Of a DNA stretch of 64,000 nt, positions 7,234-14,083 are shown one piece after another. This stretch comes from Desulfobacterales bacterium (lineage in GTDB: Bacteria > Desulfobacterota > Desulfobacteria > Desulfobacterales > Desulfosalsimonadaceae), in NCBI GenBank assembly GCA_034520365.1, contig JAXHNP010000007.1, positions 124,001-188,000 of the forward strand, in the 5' to 3' direction. How positions within the stretch are numbered: position 1 is the stretch's first letter; every line of letters begins with the position of its first letter. Both the position numbers and the translations under genes were made by a program. The notes beneath the pieces are model-generated. The model did no database searches, had not been told where the DNA came from, and saw only the letters and a program-made list of their open reading frames with translations.

Positions 7234-8940
7234 ATGGCATATATTACCAGGAAGAAGATTAAAGGCATCACCTATTATTATGCGGAAGAAAGCGAGAGGC
7301 GAGACGGCAAGTCTCGAAGAAAATGGCAAAAATATTTAGGACCTTTGCACAAAATCATTGAAGCGGTAGAGGGAGAACCATTAAAGCCGGATTATGCAGA
7401 GATTTTCCAGCTCGGCGGCCCGGCAGCCTATTTAAATACGTCCGAACAGATAAAGATGATACAAACCCTCGACAGTGTCCTCCCTAAACGGAACCAAGGA
7501 CCATCAATTGGATTCTATTTGACGCTGGCCGCGATAAATCGGGGAATTGACGCAGTGAGTAAACGATCGATGTGGCCCTGGTTCCAGGATACAATTCTGT
7601 TTCGTGCGTTTCCTGAAGTCAACAAGGCCTCTCTGAGTTCGCAGCGGTTTTGGGACAACATGTCTGCGATTACAGAAGATAAAATAAAATGCGCTTGGAT
7701 GAAACTTGTCAATTCCGTGTTGGACCGGGAAAAATTAGATTTGTCATGCACTTCATACGATGGCACCAATTTTTATACATTCATCGGTTCTTTTAACACG
7801 CGTTGCGCAATTGCGAAAAGAGGGAAAAACAAACAGGGGCGCGGTGATCTCAGGCAAATTAATTATGCCTTGTTCTGTACACGCAAAGACCACTTCCCAC
7901 TATATTTCGATGTGTTCGAAGGCAATCGTCATGATTCAAAGGAGTTTGAGGTCTTGATTGACCGTTTTTTCCAAGCCTTTAAAAACAGGGCCCCAAAAGG
8001 CGATGGCATGACGATTGTATTTGATAAGGGCAATAACTCCAGCGAAAATTTGAACAGATTTATCAGGGATTCCGGTTTTCATTTTGTGGGTTCGGTAAAA
8101 CCGGATGATCATAAAGAACTGGCCACAATCTCCAATAACGATAAACGTTTTGAGCCCTTATCACATCCGCGGCTTGATCAGGTGAAGGCCTTTCGTACAC
8201 ATAAAAGAATATACGGAAAGGATCTTACCGTTGTGGTTACATTCAACGACAACCTTTATGTTTCACAGGTGAAGTCCATTAATAATGAAATCAACAAAAG
8301 CATGGGCAAACTCGACGCTATCGCCGCCAAATTAGACGACCGAGCAGCGGGTATAATAACCAGAGGCAAAAAACCGACGAAAGAGTCTATTCATAACCAG
8401 GTGTCAAGAGCACTTTCCGGGCAACATATGAAAAACCTGATAGAAACAGTGATCGGTGAACGCGATGGCATGCCGACACTATCCTATAAAATAAATACGG
8501 ATGAATATGCCAGGCTTGCCGATACATATCTGGGCAAAAACATTATTATCACAGACAACCATAACTGGACGACAGAAGATATCGTTGTGACGTACCGGAG
8601 CCAGTACGTTATAGAGGATGTTTTCAAACAGATGAAAGACAGGAACACGGGCACCTGGTGGCCCATGTATCATTGGACCGATAATATGATAAGAGTTCAT
8701 GGGTTTTATTGCTCATTATCGCTGCTGCTTCGTGCCTTGATTATGAAAAAAGCCAAAGAATCCGGGCTCCCCATGTCGATAAACAAATTGCATGATAAGC
8801 TTTTCGGAATCCGTGAAGTGTTGAATATATTTTCGAAAAAGAAGAATAAACAGAAAGCCCAATCCGTTGTTTCCAAACTGGATGAGGTGCAAGAAGAGCT
8901 TTTCAATTTATTTGAAATGAAAAAGTATTTGGCAAGTTAG
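7234..8940 (+). CDS. IS1634-family DDE transposase, copy 1
   Basis: A 568-residue transposase that cuts and joins the IS ends. The N-terminus MAYITRKKIKGITYYYAEES is typical of the IS1634 branch of IS4-like transposases. Candidate catalytic residues are D176 in SYDGTNF, D264 in IVFDKGNNS and E461 in the YRSQYVIEDVFKQMK segment, the Y-R-E-K signature. The reading frame is intact, with no frameshift, and identical to copy 2, so both copies are recent and potentially active. It starts at ATG 7234 behind AAGGGGG. Confidence 0.92.
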   Translation: MAYITRKKIKGITYYYAEESERRDGKSRRKWQKYLGPLHKIIEAVEGEPLKPDYAEIFQLGGPAAYLNTSEQIKMIQTLDSVLPKRNQGPSIGFYLTLAAINRGIDAVSKRSMWPWFQDTILFRAFPEVNKASLSSQRFWDNMSAITEDKIKCAWMKLVNSVLDREKLDLSCTSYDGTNFYTFIGSFNTRCAIAKRGKNKQGRGDLRQINYALFCTRKDHFPLYFDVFEGNRHDSKEFEVLIDRFFQAFKNRAPKGDGMTIVFDKGNNSSENLNRFIRDSGFHFVGSVKPDDHKELATISNNDKRFEPLSHPRLDQVKAFRTHKRIYGKDLTVVVTFNDNLYVSQVKSINNEINKSMGKLDAIAAKLDDRAAGIITRGKKPTKESIHNQVSRALSGQHMKNLIETVIGERDGMPTLSYKINTDEYARLADTYLGKNIIITDNHNWTTEDIVVTYRSQYVIEDVFKQMKDRNTGTWWPMYHWTDNMIRVHGFYCSLSLLLRALIMKKAKESGLPMSINKLHDKLFGIREVLNIFSKKKNKQKAQSVVSKLDEVQEELFNLFEMKKYLAS

Positions 8941-9018
8941 GGAGGACGCTTGATGTAATATATAATATATTATATCAAAATGTTATGTATTTGATTTTTG
9001 ATAAATCGTAAACTCAGG

Positions 9019-9067
9019 TTAGAGTCTCAATTTCGCCGCCAAAATCAGCGCTGTAAGCAGCAAGTGA
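9019..9067 (-). pseudogene. RAYT transposase fragment, right of IS copy 1
   Basis: The reverse strand encodes SLAAYSADFGGEIETL-like residues of a RAYT C-terminal region up to the IS insertion point. It matches 13244-13292 with one mismatch (G at 9038 against C at 13263), then similarity ends abruptly at 9067/9068. Thus IS copy 1 carries about 50 bp of RAYT sequence on each side but no complete RAYT gene. Confidence 0.7.
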
Positions 9068-9075
9068 AATGGGCG

Positions 9076-9090
9076 AATGGGGCCGGACCT
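9076..9090 (+). repeat. REP-like motif AATGGGGCCGGACCT
   Basis: A one-base variant of the motif at 6996-7010, directly downstream of the next RAYT remnant. Confidence 0.65.
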
Positions 9091-9101
9091 ACATAACTTC
9101 C

Positions 9102-9240
9102 TCATAAATCAAAAAATATTTGCCACAGAAGCCTGTTTTCATCCCTTAGGATTGCCTTTTTGCAATCAAAATTGACATTGTAAGGGACTGCTGCTTCTTT
9201 CAATGCATAAGCAGCCTCTGAACACGGTCCGGAAGAAGTG
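9102..9240 (-). pseudogene. Decayed RAYT transposase, C-terminal remnant
   Basis: The reverse strand reads AYALKEAAVPYNVNFDCKK, then AILRDENRLLWQIFFDL and a stop at 9102-9104. This aligns with the C-terminus of the other RAYT copies (AVYALQESLAAYSADF ... LRDEKGLLWDVFDDI). Nothing upstream of about 9240 is recognisable, so only the last roughly 45 residues survive. It is followed by the REP-like motif, as in the other copies. Confidence 0.7.
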
Positions 9241-9280
9241 CACCAGTGTTGCGTAAATCATTTTTGGATAAGTGATGGGT

Positions 9281-9691
9281 TCAGTCCGTGGCTTGAACCC
9301 AGTTTTCGAGGTGCAGGTTGTCGATTTTCTCAAATTCTTTTGTGTTGTTGGTCACCAGGGTCATCTGCCGGGACCTGGCGATACCCGCGATCAATAGATC
9401 ATAAGGACCGATTGGCTCCCCCTTTTTTTCCAGATGCGCACGGATGGCAGCCGCTTCTTCGGCCCCGAAGCGGTCCAGTTCGATGATGCTCAGGGGCAGA
9501 AGAAACTTTGCCAGCGCTTTTTCCGATTGCCGGGCAGATCGGCTTTTTTGGGCGCCGTATTGGAGTTCGAAAAGAGTGATGGCCGAAATGGCCACATCCT
9601 CGGGCGGGTGCTTGCGAAACTGCGCAAGGACTTCCGGGGGATGGTTTTTTATAAGGTAAATACAGATATCGGTGTCCAGCAGATAACGCAT
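9281..9691 (-). CDS. vapC: VapC-type PIN-domain toxin
   Basis: A 136-residue PIN ribonuclease. Visible are MRYLLDTDICIYLIKN (first acidic pair), the ISAITLFELQYGAQ helix with its conserved glutamate, IGPYDLLIAGIA (third acidic), and VTNNTKEFEKIDNLHLENW, the usual VapC C-terminal pattern (family VapC4/FitB-like). The ATG at 9691 shares one base with the antitoxin stop codon, so translation is coupled; the codon one position upstream (TTG) is a less likely start. All key acidic positions are present. Confidence 0.88.
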   Translation of the reverse strand: MRYLLDTDICIYLIKNHPPEVLAQFRKHPPEDVAISAITLFELQYGAQKSRSARQSEKALAKFLLPLSIIELDRFGAEEAAAIRAHLEKKGEPIGPYDLLIAGIARSRQMTLVTNNTKEFEKIDNLHLENWVQATD

Positions 9692-9921
9692 CAAAACGCG
9701 GATCTTTCCTGCATGTCAGGCTGGCTGCGGCCATCGGCCATAAAATCCTCCGGAAATTCTTCCAGCGCCTCAAACGCCGCATCCCACGTAGTTTCCATGG
9801 GCTCGAGGATCACCTGGCTGCCTTTTTTATAGATTTTGACCTCGGTGCCCGGCATCCGGAATTCCCGGGGCAGCCTGACCGCCTGGGAGCTGCCGTTTTG
9901 AAACAATTTTGCTTTTTCCAT
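9691..9921 (-). CDS. vapB: VapB-type antitoxin (AbrB/SpoVT fold)
   Basis: A 76-residue antitoxin. The N-terminal AKLFQNGSSQAVRLPREFRM is the swapped-hairpin AbrB DNA-binding motif of VapB. The C-terminal half (WDAAFEALEEFPEDFMADGR) is acidic and would mask the toxin. It has a GGAGGG ribosome-binding site immediately before ATG 9921. It is preceded by a clear promoter and palindrome at 9945-9983, fitting autoregulation. Confidence 0.88.
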   Translation of the reverse strand: MEKAKLFQNGSSQAVRLPREFRMPGTEVKIYKKGSQVILEPMETTWDAAFEALEEFPEDFMADGRSQPDMQERSAF

Positions 9922-9944
9922 TTTTCCCTCCGGACAATTCTACT

Positions 9945-9983
9945 GTATATACTTTTTATATATACGAAGGGCGGGGTTGTCAA
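9945..9983 (-). promoter_or_regulatory. vapBC promoter with overlapping palindromic operator
   Basis: On the reverse strand, TTGACA (9983-9978) is followed 17 bases later by TATAAA (9960-9955). The -10 lies inside a perfect 7-bp inverted repeat GTATATA-N7-TATATAC (9945-9965), 24 bases upstream of vapB. Binding of the VapB/VapC complex there would block RNA polymerase (inference from other VapBC loci). Confidence 0.65.
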
Positions 9984-10014
9984 GTTTTTTCGACGAATTC
10001 GAATTCCGATTCCG

Positions 10015-10044
10015 AATGGGGTCGGACCGAATGGGGTCGGACCT
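10015..10044 (+). repeat. Tandem pair of REP-like motifs
   Basis: AATGGGGTCGGACC at 10015-10028 is repeated at 10030-10044, next to another RAYT remnant. Confidence 0.65.
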
Positions 10045-10055
10045 ATGTAACCAAC

Positions 10056-10166
10056 TCAAATGTCATCAAATACGTTCCACAAAAGCCTGTTTTCAGTCCT
10101 TAGAGCCTCAATTTTGCCCTTAAAAACAGGGTGTAAATTGCAACCGGCTCCTCAGTCCTATGTTTC
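10056..10166 (-). pseudogene. Decayed RAYT transposase, C-terminal remnant with frameshift
   Basis: The reverse strand gives KIEALRTENRLLWNVFDDI then stop (TGA at 10056-10058), the RAYT C-terminus. Just upstream, EEPVAIYTLF appears in another frame, so a frameshift lies near 10115-10125. Beyond about 10166 nothing is recognisable. Its flank is nearly identical to those of the 7020 and 11245 copies. Confidence 0.65.
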
Positions 10167-10240
10167 AAAATCTTCTTTGTTCAGTCCGGACTGCCTTGCC
10201 GGCCCTCCGACTGTATTTGTCGCCCTTGTATAATTATATA

Positions 10241-10291
10241 CCCGATCTGTGCGCCGTCGTCGATGATGGATGTTTCGTGGATGAAGGTTGT
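10241..10291 (-). pseudogene. Possible fragment of a hexapeptide acyltransferase N-terminus
   Basis: The reverse strand encodes TTFIHETSIIDDGAQIG, which matches the usual opening of left-handed beta-helix sugar acetyltransferases of the WbpD/WlbB type. It is followed immediately by unrelated sequence. It could be the debris of a glycan gene removed when this island formed. With only about 17 residues, chance similarity cannot be excluded. Confidence 0.35.
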
Positions 10292-10292
10292 G

Positions 10293-10430
10293 TGGGCTAA
10301 GGGCCGAGGGCCGAGGGCCAAGGGGAAAGGTGAAAGGTGAAAGGGCCAAGGTTCAAGGGGAAAGGGCCAAGGGCGAAGTGTCCTTGTTCCTTGCTCCTTG
10401 GCCCTTGCTCCTTGGCCCCGAGCCCTACCT
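10293..10430. repeat. Purine-rich / pyrimidine-rich imperfect palindrome
   Basis: 10293-10380 is built of GGGCCAAGG, GGGCCGAGG and GGTGAAAGG units, and 10381-10430 of CCTTGGCCC and TCCTTGCT units, so the two halves can pair into a long imperfect hairpin. Reading frames crossing it on both strands are compositional artefacts. Confidence 0.55.
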
Positions 10431-10491
10431 TGCTTTTCCGTGGGCTATATAGTTGTGGGGTCGGTAGTTGTGGGGTCGGGTCCCAAAGGCT

Positions 10492-10856
10492 TTATTCACC
10501 AATGGTTGAGTATATGGTATTCAACGTTTCTGCATCAATTCGAAGGCCCGCCTCGAGCAATTTTTCTATTTCCGGCCTGACGGAGTCAATCAAACCGATG
10601 CGCTTTGCCTTTACAAGTAAACCTATTGATCCTATCAGGGGCAGGTTTAAAAGTTTGGATTCAGCAGTTCCGCAAATTCTATTTCATAATGACTTAAATC
10701 CGACAGATAAGCAGAAACCGGTTTTTTGACTTCCACCTCGGAGACCACTTTTTCAGGTACTACCCATAAATCTGCAAGAGGTGAGACTGTTTTCAGCAGG
10801 CCGGCTTTTCCAAGAAGAATAATCGGCGAGGCGTTAAGGACGAAAATTTTATTCAT
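10492..10856 (-). pseudogene. DUF3368 PIN-domain toxin, broken by internal deletion and frameshift
   Basis: The N-terminal part, MNKIFVLNASPIILLGKAGL (ATG at 10856), is the standard opening of DUF3368 PIN proteins, and this frame stops at 10647. The true C-terminus continues in another frame, IGSIGLLVKAKRIGLIDSVRP and on to LEAGLRIDAETLNTIYSTIGE, ending with TAA at 10492-10494. About 50 residues expected in between, including the conserved acidic GAGE region, are missing. The toxin should therefore be inactive, while its antitoxin partner remains intact. Confidence 0.75.
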
Positions 10857-11106
10857 ATCCGGCTTCTGTAAGTATTTCCCGGGCTGTATACTGAAATGGA
10901 GATACGTTTAGTTTGGACAGTGCCATTAAAAAGTCCTCACGGGTTATTCCGGCTATTTCTGCGGCTTTCTCCTGCGAGACTTGTCCCATTTCATACCACT
11001 TTACGGCTGCTATAAGGCGCATGTCCCGTGTAAGTTCATCAGGTGTCTTGCGAAGGGCTGAAAAAGCCCCTACCGGCAAGTCAAAACATACAGTTCTGGT
11101 TTCCAT
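10849..11106 (-). CDS. UPF0175 family antitoxin-like protein
   Basis: An 85-residue protein of the UPF0175 family, usually found directly upstream of DUF3368 PIN proteins and thought to be their antitoxin. Visible are TRDMRLIAAVKWYEMGQVSQ and EKAAEIAGITREDFLMALSK, a helix-turn-helix-like segment. It overlaps the broken toxin by 8 bp. The start ATG at 11106 has GAGGA nine bases upstream. It is now an orphan, because the toxin is a pseudogene. Confidence 0.75.
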   Translation of the reverse strand: METRTVCFDLPVGAFSALRKTPDELTRDMRLIAAVKWYEMGQVSQEKAAEIAGITREDFLMALSKLNVSPFQYTAREILTEAGYE

Positions 11107-11220
11107 GACAATATATCCTCAAACATGAATTTTTGGCAGCAAGGGAAAATTGACGTGTTTCCTTGCCTTGGGCCCTTAACAGTAAAATACAACAGTAAAC
11201 TAAAATACGCAAGGTTCTTT

Positions 11221-11235
11221 AATGGGGGCGGACCT
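11221..11235 (+). repeat. REP-like motif AATGGGGGCGGACCT (3' flank of RAYT)
   Basis: It marks the downstream end of the interrupted RAYT unit. The inverted partner is at 14098-14112, so the RAYT gene lies between inverted copies of the motif. Confidence 0.65.
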
Positions 11236-11405
11236 ATGTAACCCACTCAAATATCATCAAATACGTCCCACAAAAGCCCCTTTTCATCCCTTAGCCTGAG
11301 TTTACGAATTATAAATAATTTATTCGAAAAGCCGTTTATTTTCAATGCGTTAATAAAATATTTTGTGCCCCCTAACTTTTTATGCACAATATATTCACGT
11401 TTTAC

Positions 11406-11435
11406 TTGACAATTGACACAATATATTGCTATTGT
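11406..11435 (+). promoter_or_regulatory. Sigma-70-type promoter of IS transposase, copy 2
   Basis: TTGACA at 11406-11411 and TATTGT at 11430-11435, spacing 18, identical to copy 1. Confidence 0.6.
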
Positions 11436-11458
11436 ACCCACTAACTTAAGGGGGCGCT

Positions 11459-13165
11459 ATGGCATATATTACCAGGAAGAAGATTAAAGGCATCACCTAT
11501 TATTATGCGGAAGAAAGCGAGAGGCGAGACGGCAAGTCTCGAAGAAAATGGCAAAAATATTTAGGACCTTTGCACAAAATCATTGAAGCGGTAGAGGGAG
11601 AACCATTAAAGCCGGATTATGCAGAGATTTTCCAGCTCGGCGGCCCGGCAGCCTATTTAAATACGTCCGAACAGATAAAGATGATACAAACCCTCGACAG
11701 TGTCCTCCCTAAACGGAACCAAGGACCATCAATTGGATTCTATTTGACGCTGGCCGCGATAAATCGGGGAATTGACGCAGTGAGTAAACGATCGATGTGG
11801 CCCTGGTTCCAGGATACAATTCTGTTTCGTGCGTTTCCTGAAGTCAACAAGGCCTCTCTGAGTTCGCAGCGGTTTTGGGACAACATGTCTGCGATTACAG
11901 AAGATAAAATAAAATGCGCTTGGATGAAACTTGTCAATTCCGTGTTGGACCGGGAAAAATTAGATTTGTCATGCACTTCATACGATGGCACCAATTTTTA
12001 TACATTCATCGGTTCTTTTAACACGCGTTGCGCAATTGCGAAAAGAGGGAAAAACAAACAGGGGCGCGGTGATCTCAGGCAAATTAATTATGCCTTGTTC
12101 TGTACACGCAAAGACCACTTCCCACTATATTTCGATGTGTTCGAAGGCAATCGTCATGATTCAAAGGAGTTTGAGGTCTTGATTGACCGTTTTTTCCAAG
12201 CCTTTAAAAACAGGGCCCCAAAAGGCGATGGCATGACGATTGTATTTGATAAGGGCAATAACTCCAGCGAAAATTTGAACAGATTTATCAGGGATTCCGG
12301 TTTTCATTTTGTGGGTTCGGTAAAACCGGATGATCATAAAGAACTGGCCACAATCTCCAATAACGATAAACGTTTTGAGCCCTTATCACATCCGCGGCTT
12401 GATCAGGTGAAGGCCTTTCGTACACATAAAAGAATATACGGAAAGGATCTTACCGTTGTGGTTACATTCAACGACAACCTTTATGTTTCACAGGTGAAGT
12501 CCATTAATAATGAAATCAACAAAAGCATGGGCAAACTCGACGCTATCGCCGCCAAATTAGACGACCGAGCAGCGGGTATAATAACCAGAGGCAAAAAACC
12601 GACGAAAGAGTCTATTCATAACCAGGTGTCAAGAGCACTTTCCGGGCAACATATGAAAAACCTGATAGAAACAGTGATCGGTGAACGCGATGGCATGCCG
12701 ACACTATCCTATAAAATAAATACGGATGAATATGCCAGGCTTGCCGATACATATCTGGGCAAAAACATTATTATCACAGACAACCATAACTGGACGACAG
12801 AAGATATCGTTGTGACGTACCGGAGCCAGTACGTTATAGAGGATGTTTTCAAACAGATGAAAGACAGGAACACGGGCACCTGGTGGCCCATGTATCATTG
12901 GACCGATAATATGATAAGAGTTCATGGGTTTTATTGCTCATTATCGCTGCTGCTTCGTGCCTTGATTATGAAAAAAGCCAAAGAATCCGGGCTCCCCATG
13001 TCGATAAACAAATTGCATGATAAGCTTTTCGGAATCCGTGAAGTGTTGAATATATTTTCGAAAAAGAAGAATAAACAGAAAGCCCAATCCGTTGTTTCCA
13101 AACTGGATGAGGTGCAAGAAGAGCTTTTCAATTTATTTGAAATGAAAAAGTATTTGGCAAGTTAG
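11459..13165 (+). CDS. IS1634-family DDE transposase, copy 2
   Basis: A 568-residue transposase identical in sequence to the one at 7234. Candidate catalytic residues are D176, D264 and E461 as in copy 1. The frame is intact with the same AAGGGGG ribosome-binding site. Complete identity of two unselected copies points to recent duplication or gene conversion. Confidence 0.92.
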   Translation: MAYITRKKIKGITYYYAEESERRDGKSRRKWQKYLGPLHKIIEAVEGEPLKPDYAEIFQLGGPAAYLNTSEQIKMIQTLDSVLPKRNQGPSIGFYLTLAAINRGIDAVSKRSMWPWFQDTILFRAFPEVNKASLSSQRFWDNMSAITEDKIKCAWMKLVNSVLDREKLDLSCTSYDGTNFYTFIGSFNTRCAIAKRGKNKQGRGDLRQINYALFCTRKDHFPLYFDVFEGNRHDSKEFEVLIDRFFQAFKNRAPKGDGMTIVFDKGNNSSENLNRFIRDSGFHFVGSVKPDDHKELATISNNDKRFEPLSHPRLDQVKAFRTHKRIYGKDLTVVVTFNDNLYVSQVKSINNEINKSMGKLDAIAAKLDDRAAGIITRGKKPTKESIHNQVSRALSGQHMKNLIETVIGERDGMPTLSYKINTDEYARLADTYLGKNIIITDNHNWTTEDIVVTYRSQYVIEDVFKQMKDRNTGTWWPMYHWTDNMIRVHGFYCSLSLLLRALIMKKAKESGLPMSINKLHDKLFGIREVLNIFSKKKNKQKAQSVVSKLDEVQEELFNLFEMKKYLAS

Positions 13166-14083
13166 GGAGGACGCTTGATGTAATATATAATATATTATAT
13201 CAAAATGTTATGTATTTGATTTTTGATAAATCGTAAACTCAGGTTAGAGTCTCAATTTCGCCCCCAAAATCAGCGCTGTAAGCAGCAAGTGACTCCTGTA
13301 AGGCGTACACGGCACCGTTTTCTTTTCTGCGAATTTGTCGATGCCTGGCCTTTAATCCAAGGTTGGCCTTGACATTCTCAACAAATTCGGCAGACCCTGC
13401 TGCTATGCCTTCGCTCCAGATCTTTTCCCGGTTGGTGCCCGCCTCGATATAATCCTCCACCCAGTGTTCATAGCTGTCAGTCAGTGTTTTCTCATCTACA
13501 TCCAGCACTTGCTTTAATCGATCCCGGGCTATTATTCTATATCGCCGGGGCGGGTCAACGATTTCATGCCATCCCCCGTGCCTCCATTTTCGGGGATGCG
13601 CTACAACTCCCGCCCTGACCATGTTCAGATCTATATATATTAAACATCGGACAAGATGCTCATCTGTATCCACGGCAGTCGCGTGGTAGCGGTCTTCCCA
13701 AAAGGCCCCTTTCCTGTTTTTCCGCTGATTATATTCCTGTCCGACTCGGCCTGCCACAAGCTGCATGGCCCGGGGGATTGATTCACGATCATGGTTGCTG
13801 TGCACCAGAAGATGAATGTGGTTTGAAGTCACAGTATAGTTCAGGACCTCCAGGCCGTAGCGTTTTCGGGCTTCAAAAAGCCATCTGATCCAGGCCCTGC
13901 GATCTGTGGCAAATTTCAGCAAAAATTCCTTTTTATGGCATCGGTGCGTAATATGCCACACATGGTCCGGCAAAAAATATCTGTTAGCTCTGGGCATAGG
14001 CTCCTTAATTCGACATTTTGAGTGCCAAAATAGGTATTCTAAGGCAGTTTCAAGGCTTTGTAAATGATCTTTAATAAATAAGT

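Larger units (their letters stand above)
7070..9018 (+). mobile_element. IS1634-family insertion sequence, copy 1 (1949 bp)
   Basis: The ends carry terminal inverted repeats CCTGAGTTTACGA (7070-7082) and TCGTAAACTCAGG (9006-9018), extendable with mismatches to about 20 bp. TTAG flanks it on both sides (7066-7069 and 9019-9022), a 4-bp target duplication. It contains one long DDE transposase gene with its own promoter. It matches copy 2 at 11295-13243; the encoded proteins are identical. The family is assigned from the transposase, not from a database search. Confidence 0.88.
11295..13243 (+). mobile_element. IS1634-family insertion sequence, copy 2 (1949 bp)
   Basis: Same ends (CCTGAGTTTACGA at 11295-11307; inverted copy to 13243), same TTAG duplications (11291-11294 and 13244-13247), and same gene as copy 1. 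Position for position it is copy 1 shifted by 4225. The identity extends beyond the IS: 11245-13292 matches 7020-9067, i.e. about 50 bp of RAYT DNA on each side. Confidence 0.88.
11247..13997 (-). pseudogene. RAYT (REP-associated tyrosine transposase, Y1_Tnp) interrupted by IS copy 2
   Basis: The gene is split by IS copy 2. Its 5' part is 13244-13997 and its last 16 codons are 11247-11294. Removing the IS and one TTAG duplication restores a 265-residue frame ending LRDEKGLLWDVFDDI. The start is ATG 13997 (MPRANRYFLPDHVWHITHRC) behind a strong AAGGAG; the frame is open 38 codons further but lacks family similarity there. The HUH motif HIHLLV and the downstream YNQRKNRKGAFWEDRYHA segment identify the Y1 transposase fold that acts on REP hairpins. 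With the IS present, translation stops at a TGA supplied by the IS end (13239-13241), losing only about 15 terminal residues, so partial function is possible. Confidence 0.82.

Noticed and set aside
9238-9486. 82-residue plus-strand frame
   Set aside because: It is antisense to vapC and lacks any family features.
10337-10729. 130-residue plus-strand frame
   Set aside because: It is built from the purine/pyrimidine palindrome and the antisense of a broken PIN toxin.
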